A stretch of 64,000 nucleotides of DNA from Rivularia sp963920925 (GCF_963920925.1 NZ_CAWUDI010000047.1:1-64000); one strand, 5' to 3'; positions 7,587 through 16,712 are shown, counted from the first letter of the stretch. Notes: a model not told the origin generated them from the letters alone. A program made the numbers and translations.

Positions 7587-8399
7587 ATGAACAAGACACA
7601 AATTACTTCTTTTTTGGGCTGGGTGTTTCTATCTCTGTTAATAACTGTCGGTTGCAGTCAAATTACCCCTAATCCTTCTACAACTTCACCATCCGCAGCA
7701 TCAACCGCGAGTTTAACCGTATCGGCAGCTGCTAGTTTAAAAGATGCGATGGAGCAAATCAAACCTTTATACAACCAGGAAAATCCAGAAGTTGAATTGA
7801 CATATAACCTTGGTAGTTCGGGTGCATTACAGCGACAAATTGAACAAGGCGCACCTGCTGATATTTTCGTTTCTGCTGCAACTAAACAAATGGATGCTTT
7901 AGAAAAACAAGGGCTTTTGTTAGAAGGAACCCGTCAAGATTTGTTGAAAAATCAATTGGTATTAATCGTACCGCAAAATTCTACTGGGGTAAAAGATTTT
8001 CAAGACTTAGTAAAACCAAGCGTTAAGAAAATTGCATTAGGTGAACCCAAAAGTGTTCCCGCAGGACAATATGCTCAAGAAGTCTTGACTTCGCTCAACG
8101 TTTTAGCACAAGTAAAACCCAAAGCTGTGTACGCGAAAGATGTACGTCAAGCGTTGAACTACGTCGAGTCAGGAAACACCGACGCTGGTATCGTTTATCT
8201 CTCAGACGCAAAAATCTCTCCCCAGGTAAAAGTTGTCGCAACAGCAGACGAAACAACCCATAAGCCAATTACTTACCCTGTTGCAGTTCTCAAAAGTAGT
8301 AATAATATAGACGCAGCTAAGGAATTTGTGCAATTTCTCTCAAGCGATCAAGCTAAAGCTGTATTTGAAAAACAAGGATTTACAGTAATTGTAAACTAA
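7587..8399 (+). CDS. modA: Molybdate-binding lipoprotein ModA (second copy)
   Basis: A 270-residue ModA family protein, clearly homologous to the gene before it: SAAASLKDAMEQI, YNLGSSGALQRQIEQGAPADIFVSA, PKSVPAGQYAQEVL, ESGNTDAGIVYLSDA, YPVAVLKSS. Unlike the first copy it has a lipobox, LLITVGC, with Cys23 as the likely lipidation site, followed by a Ser/Thr/Pro linker. It should therefore be tethered to a membrane instead of freely diffusing. It ends 51 bp before modBC and is the likely direct partner of that transporter. Having one soluble and one lipidated ModA side by side is uncommon. Confidence 0.92.
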   Translation: MNKTQITSFLGWVFLSLLITVGCSQITPNPSTTSPSAASTASLTVSAAASLKDAMEQIKPLYNQENPEVELTYNLGSSGALQRQIEQGAPADIFVSAATKQMDALEKQGLLLEGTRQDLLKNQLVLIVPQNSTGVKDFQDLVKPSVKKIALGEPKSVPAGQYAQEVLTSLNVLAQVKPKAVYAKDVRQALNYVESGNTDAGIVYLSDAKISPQVKVVATADETTHKPITYPVAVLKSSNNIDAAKEFVQFLSSDQAKAVFEKQGFTVIVN

Positions 8400-8450
8400 T
8401 CAAATAGCGAAGATGGGTAAAACTGTTTATTGATAATTGTTCATTGTTCT

Positions 8451-10262
8451 ATGCCTCAAGATTTAACTCCCTTTTGGATATCAGTAAAAACTTCTTTACT
8501 CGCAACAGTAATTACCTTTTTCGTTGGGATTGCTGCTGCTTATTGGATGCTGCAATATCAAGGTAAAGGTAAGTCATTTATTGAAGGAATATTTGTTGCT
8601 CCCTTAATTTTGCCTCCTACTGTCGTTGGTTTTTTACTGCTGATGTTTTTTGGTAAATTTGGTCCAGCAGGGCAATTTCTGGATAAATTCGGCGGCTTTA
8701 GTGTTGTTTTTAACTGGTATGGAGCTGCGATCGCGGCGACTGTTGTTTCTTTTCCGTTGATGTATCGCACGGCTTTAGGGGCTTTTGAACAAATCGACCA
8801 AAATCTTCTACTGGTAGCAAAGACTTTAGGAGCTTCTCAATCAACAGTATTTTGGCGGATTATGTTACCCCTATCGCTACCTGGGGTTTTAGCAGGGACT
8901 ACATTAGCTTTTGCTCGTGCTTTGGGAGAATTTGGTGCAACTTTGATGCTGGCTGGTAGCATTCCCGGACAAACTCAAACAATACCCCTAGCGATTTATT
9001 TTGCCGTGGAAGGGGGAGATAATAACGAAGCTTGGTTTTGGTCCCTGGTAATTATGGCTACATCTTTATCCGGGATTATTGGGGCGAATATTTGGCAGGA
9101 ATCACGGAGTAAGAGAAAAGGGAGAACAGGGAAGAATATACAACTAACGCCTCACTCCTCACTCTTAACTCCTAACTCCTCACTTGCTGCTCCCTACTCC
9201 CTAATTGTTGATATTTACAAGCAACTTGCCGATTTTGATTTACAAGTCTCATTCAGTGCAGATAACCAACCTTTGGGATTATTAGGAGGTTCTGGGGCTG
9301 GCAAGAGTATGATTTTACGCTGTTTGGCGGGAGTAGAAACACCTACATCGGGAAAGATTATTTTGAACGGACGAGTATTGTTCGACTCGGAACATAAAAT
9401 TAATCTACCGTCACGCGATCGCAAGATTGGTTTTTTAGTCCAGAATTACGCTTTGTTTCCTCACATGACGGTAGCGCAAAACATCGCTTTTGGTTTATCC
9501 AAAGGTTTATCGAATACAGCGATTAAGCAACAAGTCGAAACTCAATTAGTAGCGCTACAGTTAGCAGGGATGGGAAATAGATATCCTCACCAACTTTCCG
9601 GGGGGCAGCAACAACGGGTAGCCTTGGCAAGGGCTTTGGCTTCGCAACCGGAAGCATTACTATTAGATGAACCATTTTCGGCGTTGGATACCTATCTACG
9701 CAGCCAATTAGAGCAGGAAATGATGGCAAAGCTTGCCGATTATGATGGTGTGTCTTTATTCGTCACTCATAATATGGAGGAAGCTTACCGCATTTGTCCG
9801 AATTTATTGGTATTGTCAGCAGGGAAAACAATACAATATGCTTCTAAACAAGAAGTTTTTGAAAACCCACAAACAGTTACAGTTGCTCAAATTACAGGCT
9901 GTAAAAATTTTTCTAAAGCTGTTTGTAAAGAGGTTGAAACTGTAGAAGCAGTTGATTGGGGTTGTACGCTACAAATTATTGAACCAATCCCTAAAAATTT
10001 ATCTTATGTCGGCATTCGCGCTCATCAAATTACTTTCACTAACGATGCAAATCGGGAAAATACTTTCCCATGTTGGTTAGCAAATTCTATCGAAACTCCG
10101 CACCGAATGACGCTATTTTTAAAATTACATTATCCCGCACAAAATAAAAGCGATTATCACCTACAAGCAGAATTATTTAAGGAAAAATGGACAACAATTA
10201 AAGATAAATCTTTTCCTTGGTACGTGCGCTTGGATTCCTTACGGTTGATTTTGATGGATTGA
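8451..10262 (+). CDS. modBC: ModB-ModC fusion: molybdate ABC transporter permease/ATPase
   Basis: A 603-residue fusion. Residues about 1-215 are the ModB permease, with several membrane helices and the EAA-like segment around ALGEFGATLMLAGSIPGQTQTIPLAIY. Residues about 245-603 are the ModC ATPase: Walker A GGSGAGKSM, Q-loop VQNYALFPHMTV, signature LSGGQQQRVALARAL, Walker B ALLLDEPFSALD and switch His in FVTHNMEEAY. The C-terminal part is TOBE-like but divergent. ModB-ModC fusions are known in cyanobacteria. The start is the ATG of MPQDLTPF; an earlier in-frame codon would only add seven residues. The linker (about residues 225-250) is encoded by tandem AACTCCT-type repeat sequence. A TnpB element begins within a few bases of the stop. 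Confidence 0.93.
   Translation: MPQDLTPFWISVKTSLLATVITFFVGIAAAYWMLQYQGKGKSFIEGIFVAPLILPPTVVGFLLLMFFGKFGPAGQFLDKFGGFSVVFNWYGAAIAATVVSFPLMYRTALGAFEQIDQNLLLVAKTLGASQSTVFWRIMLPLSLPGVLAGTTLAFARALGEFGATLMLAGSIPGQTQTIPLAIYFAVEGGDNNEAWFWSLVIMATSLSGIIGANIWQESRSKRKGRTGKNIQLTPHSSLLTPNSSLAAPYSLIVDIYKQLADFDLQVSFSADNQPLGLLGGSGAGKSMILRCLAGVETPTSGKIILNGRVLFDSEHKINLPSRDRKIGFLVQNYALFPHMTVAQNIAFGLSKGLSNTAIKQQVETQLVALQLAGMGNRYPHQLSGGQQQRVALARALASQPEALLLDEPFSALDTYLRSQLEQEMMAKLADYDGVSLFVTHNMEEAYRICPNLLVLSAGKTIQYASKQEVFENPQTVTVAQITGCKNFSKAVCKEVETVEAVDWGCTLQIIEPIPKNLSYVGIRAHQITFTNDANRENTFPCWLANSIETPHRMTLFLKLHYPAQNKSDYHLQAELFKEKWTTIKDKSFPWYVRLDSLRLILMD
9140..9205 (+). repeat. Intergenic-type heptamer repeat used as protein linker
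   Basis: Tandem CACTCCT, CTAACTC and CCCTACTCC units, the same family that fills intergenic spaces in this window. Here they lie inside modBC and encode a Leu/Thr/Pro/Ser-rich linker (TPHSSLLTPNSSLAAPYS) between permease and ATPase. Confidence 0.8.
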
Positions 10263-11646
10263 CTTCTCTCCTGACTAAAGTCGAGGAGATTCCAATAAGG
10301 ATGTTGCATGACGGGTTGAAACCACGTCACTACACTTTTTATCTTTATTAGCTGTCACCCAGAGATTTATCCGGGTGGGACGAGTCAAAACGTCCCTACA
10401 CAGTCGTGATAGGTTTAAGCCCAGCGTTCTGCTTACTTTGCGAATGATGTTGGCTGCTGCATTGGCATCCGCATTGATATAAAAATTGCTAGCTGTTCTG
10501 TACAACCCGCGCTTTGTTCTTTTTCCTGATGGCTTCCATAAGTTGGGTTTTTCACCATATGAAGGTAGATAGTCGCCATCTAAAAAAGATGTTTTGCTAG
10601 TGTAGCTTTCTTCAGTTTCTATAAATTTAATTCCATATTGTTCGCACAGTTGAGATATTCTATCTTTAAGTCTAGCTGTAGGAATAGGAACAAATTCTGA
10701 ATTATTCTTTTTACCTAGTTCTATTTCATTTTTATTCCCTTTATTCCATCCAAATATAATAGTACCTATATTGTTTTCCAAACAATGATTAACTACTATT
10801 TTTGCGGCTTTATTAATCCCGTCTCTCATTTGACGGTTACGTTTTTCAGTTATAGCAGCTAGTTTTTTGTTCCAAAAACCCTGAAGTTTATCTTTTTTTA
10901 TAGTTGATACTTTTTTATTGTACCAACGATTCATAGATTTAACTTGTTTGCCATCAAGAATAAAGCTGATACCAACGTTAGATACGCAGGTTAACCAATT
11001 AGTTAATCCTGGGTCTATGCCTAATACATTATCTTGATTTAATAAATCGCTATCTATATCTTTTTTATAAACAAACTCGAAATAAAAACATTTATTTCTG
11101 GGCAGTATTCTTAACTCTTTGATATCAATAAATTTCAGATTTGCTGGCATTGGAATATAAAAACTATCTATTCCAAACCACCGTTTACAAGTATTGCCTA
11201 AAGGTACTCTTATTTGACCATCTTTTAATTTAAGTGCTTGTTTAGGATAACTAACCGTAGCCATACCTCCCCTTTTTCTATAGTTAGGTATCCGTGGTCT
11301 AGTAGTTATTTTTCATAGATGTATATGCTTTAATTAACCCATAATAAGATTTAAATGATTCAGCTACCGTTCTTAGTATTTGTTGTGCAGCTTGCGAATA
11401 CAAAACCTTAAAATGATTATTATCTTTGTATATTTTTTCTAAATCATATTTGCCAATTCCTTTTTTAGCTTTAAAGTATAACTGCCTAGCTGTAGGAATT
11501 CCCATATTCGTCAGTTTATGAGACTCCGAACATAAGAATGTCAATATTGCAATTAAGTTCTTATTTTGTTTTACTAAAACTTGTTGACAACCGTACATTG
11601 GATTAATTGAAAACTAGTATAACTATATCATGTTATGGGATAGTTA
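10263..11646 (-). mobile_element. IS200/IS605-type TnpB-only element
   Basis: Contains a broken tnpB and no tnpA. A hairpin at the right end (10265-10290, CTCCTGACT pairing with AGTCGAGGAG with one bulge) overlaps the tnpB stop and begins 2 bases after the modBC stop. At the other side TAACTAT (11620-11626) and ATAGTTA (11640-11646) form a possible left-end hairpin. Exact ends are not proven. In this family the right end also supplies the guide RNA scaffold. Confidence 0.65.
10275..11598 (-). pseudogene. tnpB: Frameshifted TnpB (IS605 OrfB) nuclease
   Basis: Two consecutive reading frames together make one TnpB of about 440 residues. The N-terminal part (from 11598: MYGCQQVLVKQNKN, MGIPTARQLYFKAKKGIGK, YSQAAQQILRTVAESFKSYYGLIKAY) stops at 11299. 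The C-terminal part resumes in another frame; the bases just before its ATG at 11264 still encode PRIPNYRKRGG, which continues the family sequence. The break is one extra A in a five-A run shortly before the stop. The C-terminal part has GIDPG (RuvC Asp84 of that ORF), EESYTSKTSF and INADANAAANI (last RuvC Asp). The usual Cys4 zinc finger is absent, as in this cyanobacterial subgroup. Either a pseudogene or a gene needing ribosomal slippage. Confidence 0.8.
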
Positions 11647-11849
11647 AAACTATCTTTACTCGTTTTCATGAGGACACTTCTGTGCGCGGGTTCCCCGCGT
11701 TGAAGAAAGTGTCCGTCCCTTGTCTAAAGACGAAGGGCTTTCAACTCGTTTTTCTGTAAATATTGGAGTTAGAATTAAAAGGCGATCGCAATAAAAACGG
11801 ATAGAATATCGCATATCCTACCCGCTTAACAATTAATTAAAGACTCGTA
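11647..11849. other. Intergenic spacer with two strong hairpins
   Basis: GGACACTT (from 11672) pairs with AAGTGTCC (to 11714), with an inner GCGCGGG/CCGCG stem. Next, CCCTTGTCT (11717-11725) pairs with AGACGAAGGG (11728-11737). These may belong to a mobile-element end or be repeated palindromes. A HIP1 site follows near 11782. No gene is seen. Confidence 0.5.
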
Positions 11850-12437
11850 TTAATCAACTGCATCTCTTAATGTTCTTTGTACTGCATTACCAGCATCTTC
11901 AGCAGCACGTTTAGTACTTAATTTTGCATCTTTAGCAGCACGCTGAGTACCTAACTTCGCATCTTCAGCTACATCACCTGCATTGTTAGTAAGCCTACCA
12001 AATGCATCAGAGGTATTGTCTTTGATATTTTCAACTCCTCGCTTGGTACCTTCAGCGAAATTTCCAGCTTCTTCTTGAGCTTTATCTGCTGCATATCCCG
12101 CATCTTCTTTGGCATTTTTACCTAAATCTTTGAGGTTTTCTCCTTTCTTATCCAAAGTGCGACGAGTATTACCACCCAAGCTACCAGTTTGGTCGATTTC
12201 ATTTACTTCAGCATTATCTCTCAAACCCTTAGCTTTCATTTTTGCTGCGGCTTCAGCATCTTTGCTTCTAGGATCGACATCGCTATACTTGTTCATTCCT
12301 CCCTGATAACCAGAATCAGGGCTTTTTGCATCAACTGAACTGCAAGCCTGGGTAACAAATAGCAATGTTCCTAACACAAAAGCAGTTAGAATTTGCTTAA
12401 TTTGAATTTTTCTCAATGCAGAAAATACTTTATTCAT
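11850..12437 (-). CDS. LEA-like repetitive lipoprotein
   Basis: A 195-residue lipoprotein with a signal peptide and lipobox ending at Cys32 (TLLFVTQAC). The mature part is very hydrophilic. From about residue 100 it consists of Ala/Asp/Lys-rich amphipathic 11-mer-like repeats (GKNAKEDAGYAADKAQEE; AEDAKLGTQRAAKDAKLSTK), like group 3 late-embryogenesis-abundant or apolipoprotein-type helices. The signal region resembles that of the gene upstream, so the two are related. Possible role: desiccation or membrane protection in the envelope. That is inference from composition only. Confidence 0.7.
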   Translation of the reverse strand: MNKVFSALRKIQIKQILTAFVLGTLLFVTQACSSVDAKSPDSGYQGGMNKYSDVDPRSKDAEAAAKMKAKGLRDNAEVNEIDQTGSLGGNTRRTLDKKGENLKDLGKNAKEDAGYAADKAQEEAGNFAEGTKRGVENIKDNTSDAFGRLTNNAGDVAEDAKLGTQRAAKDAKLSTKRAAEDAGNAVQRTLRDAVD

Positions 12438-12526
12438 TATTTACTCCTTTGTTTGAACGATTGAATGAGTTGTAACCTGAAAAAGAATCAAAATTTAAAC
12501 TCTTAATTGATTCTTTTGAATTAACT

Positions 12527-12961
12527 TTATTTGCCTAAAGCTGGATTCTTCTGTAATTCAGGTCTTGCACTTGCTTCTTCGGCTTTATCTTGTAAAAAGC
12601 TTGAAGCTTCTTTTACTGATTCTTTCACAGCATCAAGTCTTCCTTCAACGCGATCGCCAAAGTCTGCTTGCCGCTGATTAAATCCACCCGGCTCTCTTGA
12701 GTTAGTGGCTTCCAAACCCTTAATTGGCAATTCTTTCTCTTTGGCAATTCTACCTGCGGGAGTTTCTGCACCGGGATACAGCAATCCATCAGATTTTGCA
12801 GCAATTAACAATTGCGAATCGGGATTATTTGAATTTACGTCTAAAGAATATTGACTATTATTAAAAGTCATGCTGGTCGCAAACAGTAATATACCAGCCA
12901 AAAATACAGTCAAAATCTGGCGCGATTGCAGTTTTTTTAAAAATCCGGTTAATTTATTCAA
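12527..12961 (-). CDS. Small exported cyanobacterial protein of unknown function
   Basis: A 144-residue protein whose N-terminus (MNKLTGFLKKLQSRQILTVFLAGILLFATS) closely resembles that of the downstream lipoprotein, but it lacks the lipobox Cys. The mature region contains a conserved-looking YPGAETPAGRIAKEKELP segment and then a charged helical tail (VEGRLDAVKESVKEASSFLQDKAEEASARPEL). It is probably periplasmic. It lies 89 bp upstream of its partner in the same direction, so a two-gene unit is likely. I do not recognise a characterised function. Confidence 0.65.
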   Translation of the reverse strand: MNKLTGFLKKLQSRQILTVFLAGILLFATSMTFNNSQYSLDVNSNNPDSQLLIAAKSDGLLYPGAETPAGRIAKEKELPIKGLEATNSREPGGFNQRQADFGDRVEGRLDAVKESVKEASSFLQDKAEEASARPELQKNPALGK

Positions 12962-13689
12962 TGAAGTCCTCCTGGCTAATCTCTTGGAGGTAACTTCCGG
13001 TTTACATACGTATTTGCTTAGTAAACAGATGCTACCCGTTCGAGACTGCTAAATTTGATTATCAATTGTCAACATTACATCAAAAAAAACAACCTTTTCC
13101 TCTAGCAAAGGTCTTATTATTGCGAATACTTTAACTATATATTTCTCTTACTTTGGAGAGATATAAGTCGAAAAAATTGCATTTTTATCCAAATATATAA
13201 ATCGTCTATTCATATCCATCGTATATAAATATTTGGTTATACAATAATATAATTTTAAATCCATCTAAAGAGTGATTTTTAGATATAAATGGGAATAAGG
13301 CAAATTTTCTAAATTAACCACTTTAGAGTTTTTACCGCTTCTAAGTCAATTAATTTATTTAGGTGCTCTAAGTATTCCTGAAATCTAAATATGAATTCTA
13401 ATTAATAATCAAGTTTAAAATTATGGTTCTTCAGTATTTGGTATGCGCTCAGCTTCAGAAAAAAACTTTATAAGCCAAGTATATATTCCCTGTTGCCCGT
13501 TCCCTCTTTCCGATTATTTAATGCCGCATCCCTTTGTGCTGAACAACCAGATAATTTTAGTACTTATAATTGTTCGTCAAAAAAATGAAACTAAAAATTT
13601 AGGCATAAAGTTACTCTTATTACTTGGGCTTCTGGTCGATCTAACATATTATTTGTTGTGTTTGCCTGTTTGAAAACTTTATCAGCAAA
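12962..13689. other. AT-rich intergenic region without a supported gene
   Basis: Over 700 bases of AT-rich sequence. A 76-codon ORF (13443-13673) directly before the next gene has unconvincing composition and no ribosome binding site. No repeat array or strong hairpin is seen. It probably holds the divergent promoters of the flanking genes. Confidence 0.5.
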
Positions 13690-14613
13690 ATGATACTAAT
13701 GATTAAGCAAGTTTTACGCTGGCTGCTTTTGGGTGGAACACTGTTTTTTCTGGCAAGTGCTTTAAAAAATAATTGGCAAGAAGTCGCAGCTATTCGTATT
13801 GATGCGGCTGGATGGGCAATTTTAGCAACTGCGACTGGTGTTACCTTGCTAGCACATATTTGGGCTGGGTGGGTATGGAGTTGGATTATTAAAGAGTTCG
13901 AGCGAGATCCAAGCTCTATAAAACTGATTCAGGCTTATCTTAAAACAAATATTGCTAAGTATTTACCGGGTAATATAGGACATTACGTTGGAAGAATCAT
14001 GGCTGCAAAGGATTTAAAAGTTAGTACCAGCGCTGCTACTATTAGCGTACTACTCGAACCCTTGTTAATGGCAACAGCAGCTTTGATTGTTGTGCTTTTG
14101 TGCAGCCAGTTCACTTTGATGGAGAGTTCAGTTGCTGTACTAATAGGGCAAATATTGGGTTTAATAGTAGCCCTTTGCCTGCTTCATCCTTTATTTCTCA
14201 ATCCAATAATTCGTTTTGTACACCGTCGGAAAGATAATAAATCGAAAACTGGTAATTTTAATAGTGTTTCTTTAAGTCTGAATCGCTATCCACTAATACC
14301 TTTGCTTGGAGAATTCGGCTTTTTATTACTTCGTGCCTGCGGTTTTATTATCACTTTATATGCAATAGCTCCAATAAATTTAAGTCAGCTTCCTTTAGTA
14401 ATAGGAGCATTCAGTTTCGCTTGGTTGCTGGGTTTGGTTGTTCCTGGTGCCCCCGGTGGCATCGGAGTATTTGAAGCAACTGCGATCGCGCTTTTACAGC
14501 AGTCTTTCCCTATGGCACTTATCATTAGTGCTAGTGTTTTGTATCGTTTAATTAGCATTGTTGCTGAAACTGCTGCTGCAAGTCTTGCTTGGTTCGATCA
14601 ACGGCTTTTTTAA
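13690..14613 (+). CDS. YbhN/AglD-like (UPF0104) integral membrane protein
   Basis: A 307-residue polytopic membrane protein of the lysylphosphatidylglycerol synthetase transmembrane-region superfamily, without the soluble synthetase domain. About seven to eight hydrophobic helices are visible. Family-like features are YLKTNIAKYLPGNIGHYVGRIMAAKD near residue 85 and WLLGLVVPGAPGGIGVFEATAIALL near residue 245, matching the PGGLGVFE-type motif. Relatives include flippase-like and glycolipid-associated proteins, and the substrate here is unknown. A second ATG three codons in is also possible. It stands alone. Confidence 0.8.
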   Translation: MILMIKQVLRWLLLGGTLFFLASALKNNWQEVAAIRIDAAGWAILATATGVTLLAHIWAGWVWSWIIKEFERDPSSIKLIQAYLKTNIAKYLPGNIGHYVGRIMAAKDLKVSTSAATISVLLEPLLMATAALIVVLLCSQFTLMESSVAVLIGQILGLIVALCLLHPLFLNPIIRFVHRRKDNKSKTGNFNSVSLSLNRYPLIPLLGEFGFLLLRACGFIITLYAIAPINLSQLPLVIGAFSFAWLLGLVVPGAPGGIGVFEATAIALLQQSFPMALIISASVLYRLISIVAETAAASLAWFDQRLF

Positions 14614-14759
14614 TCTCAAATACTTATAGCCGTAATAGCTGCCTTTGATGTTAAGTTTTCCGCTCTCAATAGCTTGTAAAGCTGAATGTACAATAAAAAT
14701 TATGCTCTATTACTAATATTATTATTGTAAAAACTTTCCACAGTATTCCCTATTACTAA

Positions 14760-16163
14760 TCATTCTTTTCTACTTAATCTTAATTGAGAAAATACTCGAT
14801 AAGTATCTAAATTAGTTTGTAGTTCGTTATCATTTTCTTGCATTTTGATTAAATTGTATTCAACGTTCTCTGCGTAAATTGCAAAGGTTATGTTAAATAC
14901 TTCGATAAACTTAATTACCCAATCACACTCTTCTTCCTGATATATTTCATAATAATTAATTATATTAGCAATTCGCATTTCTAAATGACGACGCGAATGT
15001 TTACTAATTAAAACTATTTTCAGAAGTGCAATTACCAAAGTCAGAGGATTCCCTTGAGAAAGCAGTAAAATAAATAGCCCAGAAGGTTCTTTGCCATTTT
15101 CTGAAATCAGACAATCAATTACTTTATTACAAGTTCTCAGTAATAAATTCTTGTCAATTTCTACTTTGTGATAATCAGTTTTCCATGCAAACAACTTCCC
15201 AGAGAGTTTCTGCTCTACTGTTTCAACAAATTCTTGTTGACTTACCGAATATATCAAATACTTCAGTAAGCTTTGTTTGAATTCTTTTAAATTTTGATTT
15301 CGAGTCTGCTTAACAAAAATATTGGCAATATTTTCATAGGTAAACACACCTCTTCTGACAACAATGACTTTGATTAAACGTAAAACCTCATCTCCCAAAA
15401 TACTGGGATTATTGTAACGATTAATATTAGAAGCCGCAGATTGAGAGCGAGCAATATACATTGCTAACTCAAATTTAAACTTGTCTTTTAATTGTTTAGA
15501 AAGACGTTTTGCCGCATCTTGTTGTTCTTTCGGATTATTTTTGTCTGTAGACTGAGCTAATAACAAATAAGAGCTATAGCGTTTTGTCCAATGAAGATTA
15601 CTTTTTTCTTCATGTCTAATCGCAAATAAGTTTAGTTCTTGATAATCTTTACTATTAATAAAGTTTGTTAACCAAGCTCTAAAAATATTGATTTTTCTAG
15701 AACAGCTTAAAGTATTTTTTGGCGTATACTCACTAAATAAATCAATTAAATTTTGAATATATTTGTATTGACGACGATTTTCCCAATTGTTGATCAGTAT
15801 GTAACAAGTCCGTTTTAGAGTATTCCGAAACTCCGGTTCGTTACTACCGACAAAAATTTGGTATACCCCTAGTTCGGAATTAGAATTAGCAGAATCTAAA
15901 CAATTTATAAATAAATCTTTAAATTCTTGTAAAACATCTTCCGGTTCTTGACTTTGAACAATCTCTAGAAAAAAGCTATAAACTTTTTCTTGTGCAGCCT
16001 GCACATCTAATCCTCTATCATTCAAATCAAGAAGATGCTTTTTACCCTGTATACTCGGTAAGCGATCGACAATCATGTTATGGTTCTCAAGACCCAAAGT
16101 CTCAGCAAGGGCAGTTGTTACTAGCTTATCCTTCACAACCAGGAGCATCAATCGATTGTTCAA
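14760..16163 (-). CDS. Cyanobacterial protein of unknown function, mostly helical
   Basis: A 467-residue protein with no signal peptide, no membrane segments and no motif I recognise. The first 55 residues (LVVKDKLVTTALAETLGLENHNMIVDRL) could form a small separate domain. The rest is predicted by eye to be alpha-helical, rich in Leu, Ile, Asn and Lys, with repeated Leu-rich helices that could form a HEAT-like or adaptor-like solenoid. It is likely cytoplasmic. It stands alone, with its 5' side facing a repeat-rich spacer and the tRNA-Leu gene. AT-rich codon use resembles its neighbours. Confidence 0.6.
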   Translation of the reverse strand: MNNRLMLLVVKDKLVTTALAETLGLENHNMIVDRLPSIQGKKHLLDLNDRGLDVQAAQEKVYSFFLEIVQSQEPEDVLQEFKDLFINCLDSANSNSELGVYQIFVGSNEPEFRNTLKRTCYILINNWENRRQYKYIQNLIDLFSEYTPKNTLSCSRKINIFRAWLTNFINSKDYQELNLFAIRHEEKSNLHWTKRYSSYLLLAQSTDKNNPKEQQDAAKRLSKQLKDKFKFELAMYIARSQSAASNINRYNNPSILGDEVLRLIKVIVVRRGVFTYENIANIFVKQTRNQNLKEFKQSLLKYLIYSVSQQEFVETVEQKLSGKLFAWKTDYHKVEIDKNLLLRTCNKVIDCLISENGKEPSGLFILLLSQGNPLTLVIALLKIVLISKHSRRHLEMRIANIINYYEIYQEEECDWVIKFIEVFNITFAIYAENVEYNLIKMQENDNELQTNLDTYRVFSQLRLSRKE

Positions 16164-16677
16164 AACTTAAGTATTTTTTTTACATAAATTTGATAAATTT
16201 ATGACCAGGAGATAAAAATATTGCATCAGCTTATGTAATTCCCGATATAATATTTAAAATATTATACGGACTCGACCGTATCCGTAATTAGTTAATTCCT
16301 TTAAAATTGTCGCAATCAAGAAAATATAAGTTTTATTGTAGGGAATGGGGAGTAGCGAGTAGCGAGTAGGAAGTAGAGAGTAGAAAGTCGCGAGTAGCGA
16401 AATATCCCGGTAATAAATTCGTAGTGCGAGCGTCTCGCTAGTACCGCTTCGCGGAAGTAAGAAGTAAGAAGTAAGAAGTAAGAAGTTTGATTTTCTAGGC
16501 TTTTCAGCTATTTTTAATGGTTGCCTTATTTACGCCGACTTGTACTAGTGGCAATCAGCGAGCGAGACGCTCGCACTACAAATGCGTTATTGCTTAAAAC
16601 AATATTATGCTTGCCAATCAAATTAAAAATTTATTTCCTACTCGCGACTCCCTACTCCCTACTCCCTACTCCCTGAT
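16164..16677. repeat. Repeat-rich intergenic region
   Basis: Holds GAGTAGC tandem units (about 16349-16400), an AAGTAAG array (about 16456-16486), CTCCCTA units (about 16642-16676) and a perfect 19-bp inverted repeat: GTAGTGCGAGCGTCTCGCT at 16421-16439 and its reverse complement at 16561-16579. No gene is supported. Confidence 0.75.
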
Positions 16678-16712
16678 AAAAAAATTTGTCCCGAATGTAA
16701 TTACATTCGGGA
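16678..16712 (-). terminator. Rho-independent terminator of tRNA-Leu
   Basis: A perfect 24-base palindrome (16689-16712, arms TCCCGAATGTAA and TTACATTCGGGA) is followed, reading on the minus strand, by a run of Ts. It begins 25 bases after the tRNA 3' end. Confidence 0.8.

Noticed and set aside
13443..13673. 76-codon ORF before the YbhN-like gene
   Set aside because: No ribosome-binding site, odd composition and no recognisable domain. It lies in a promoter-like spacer.
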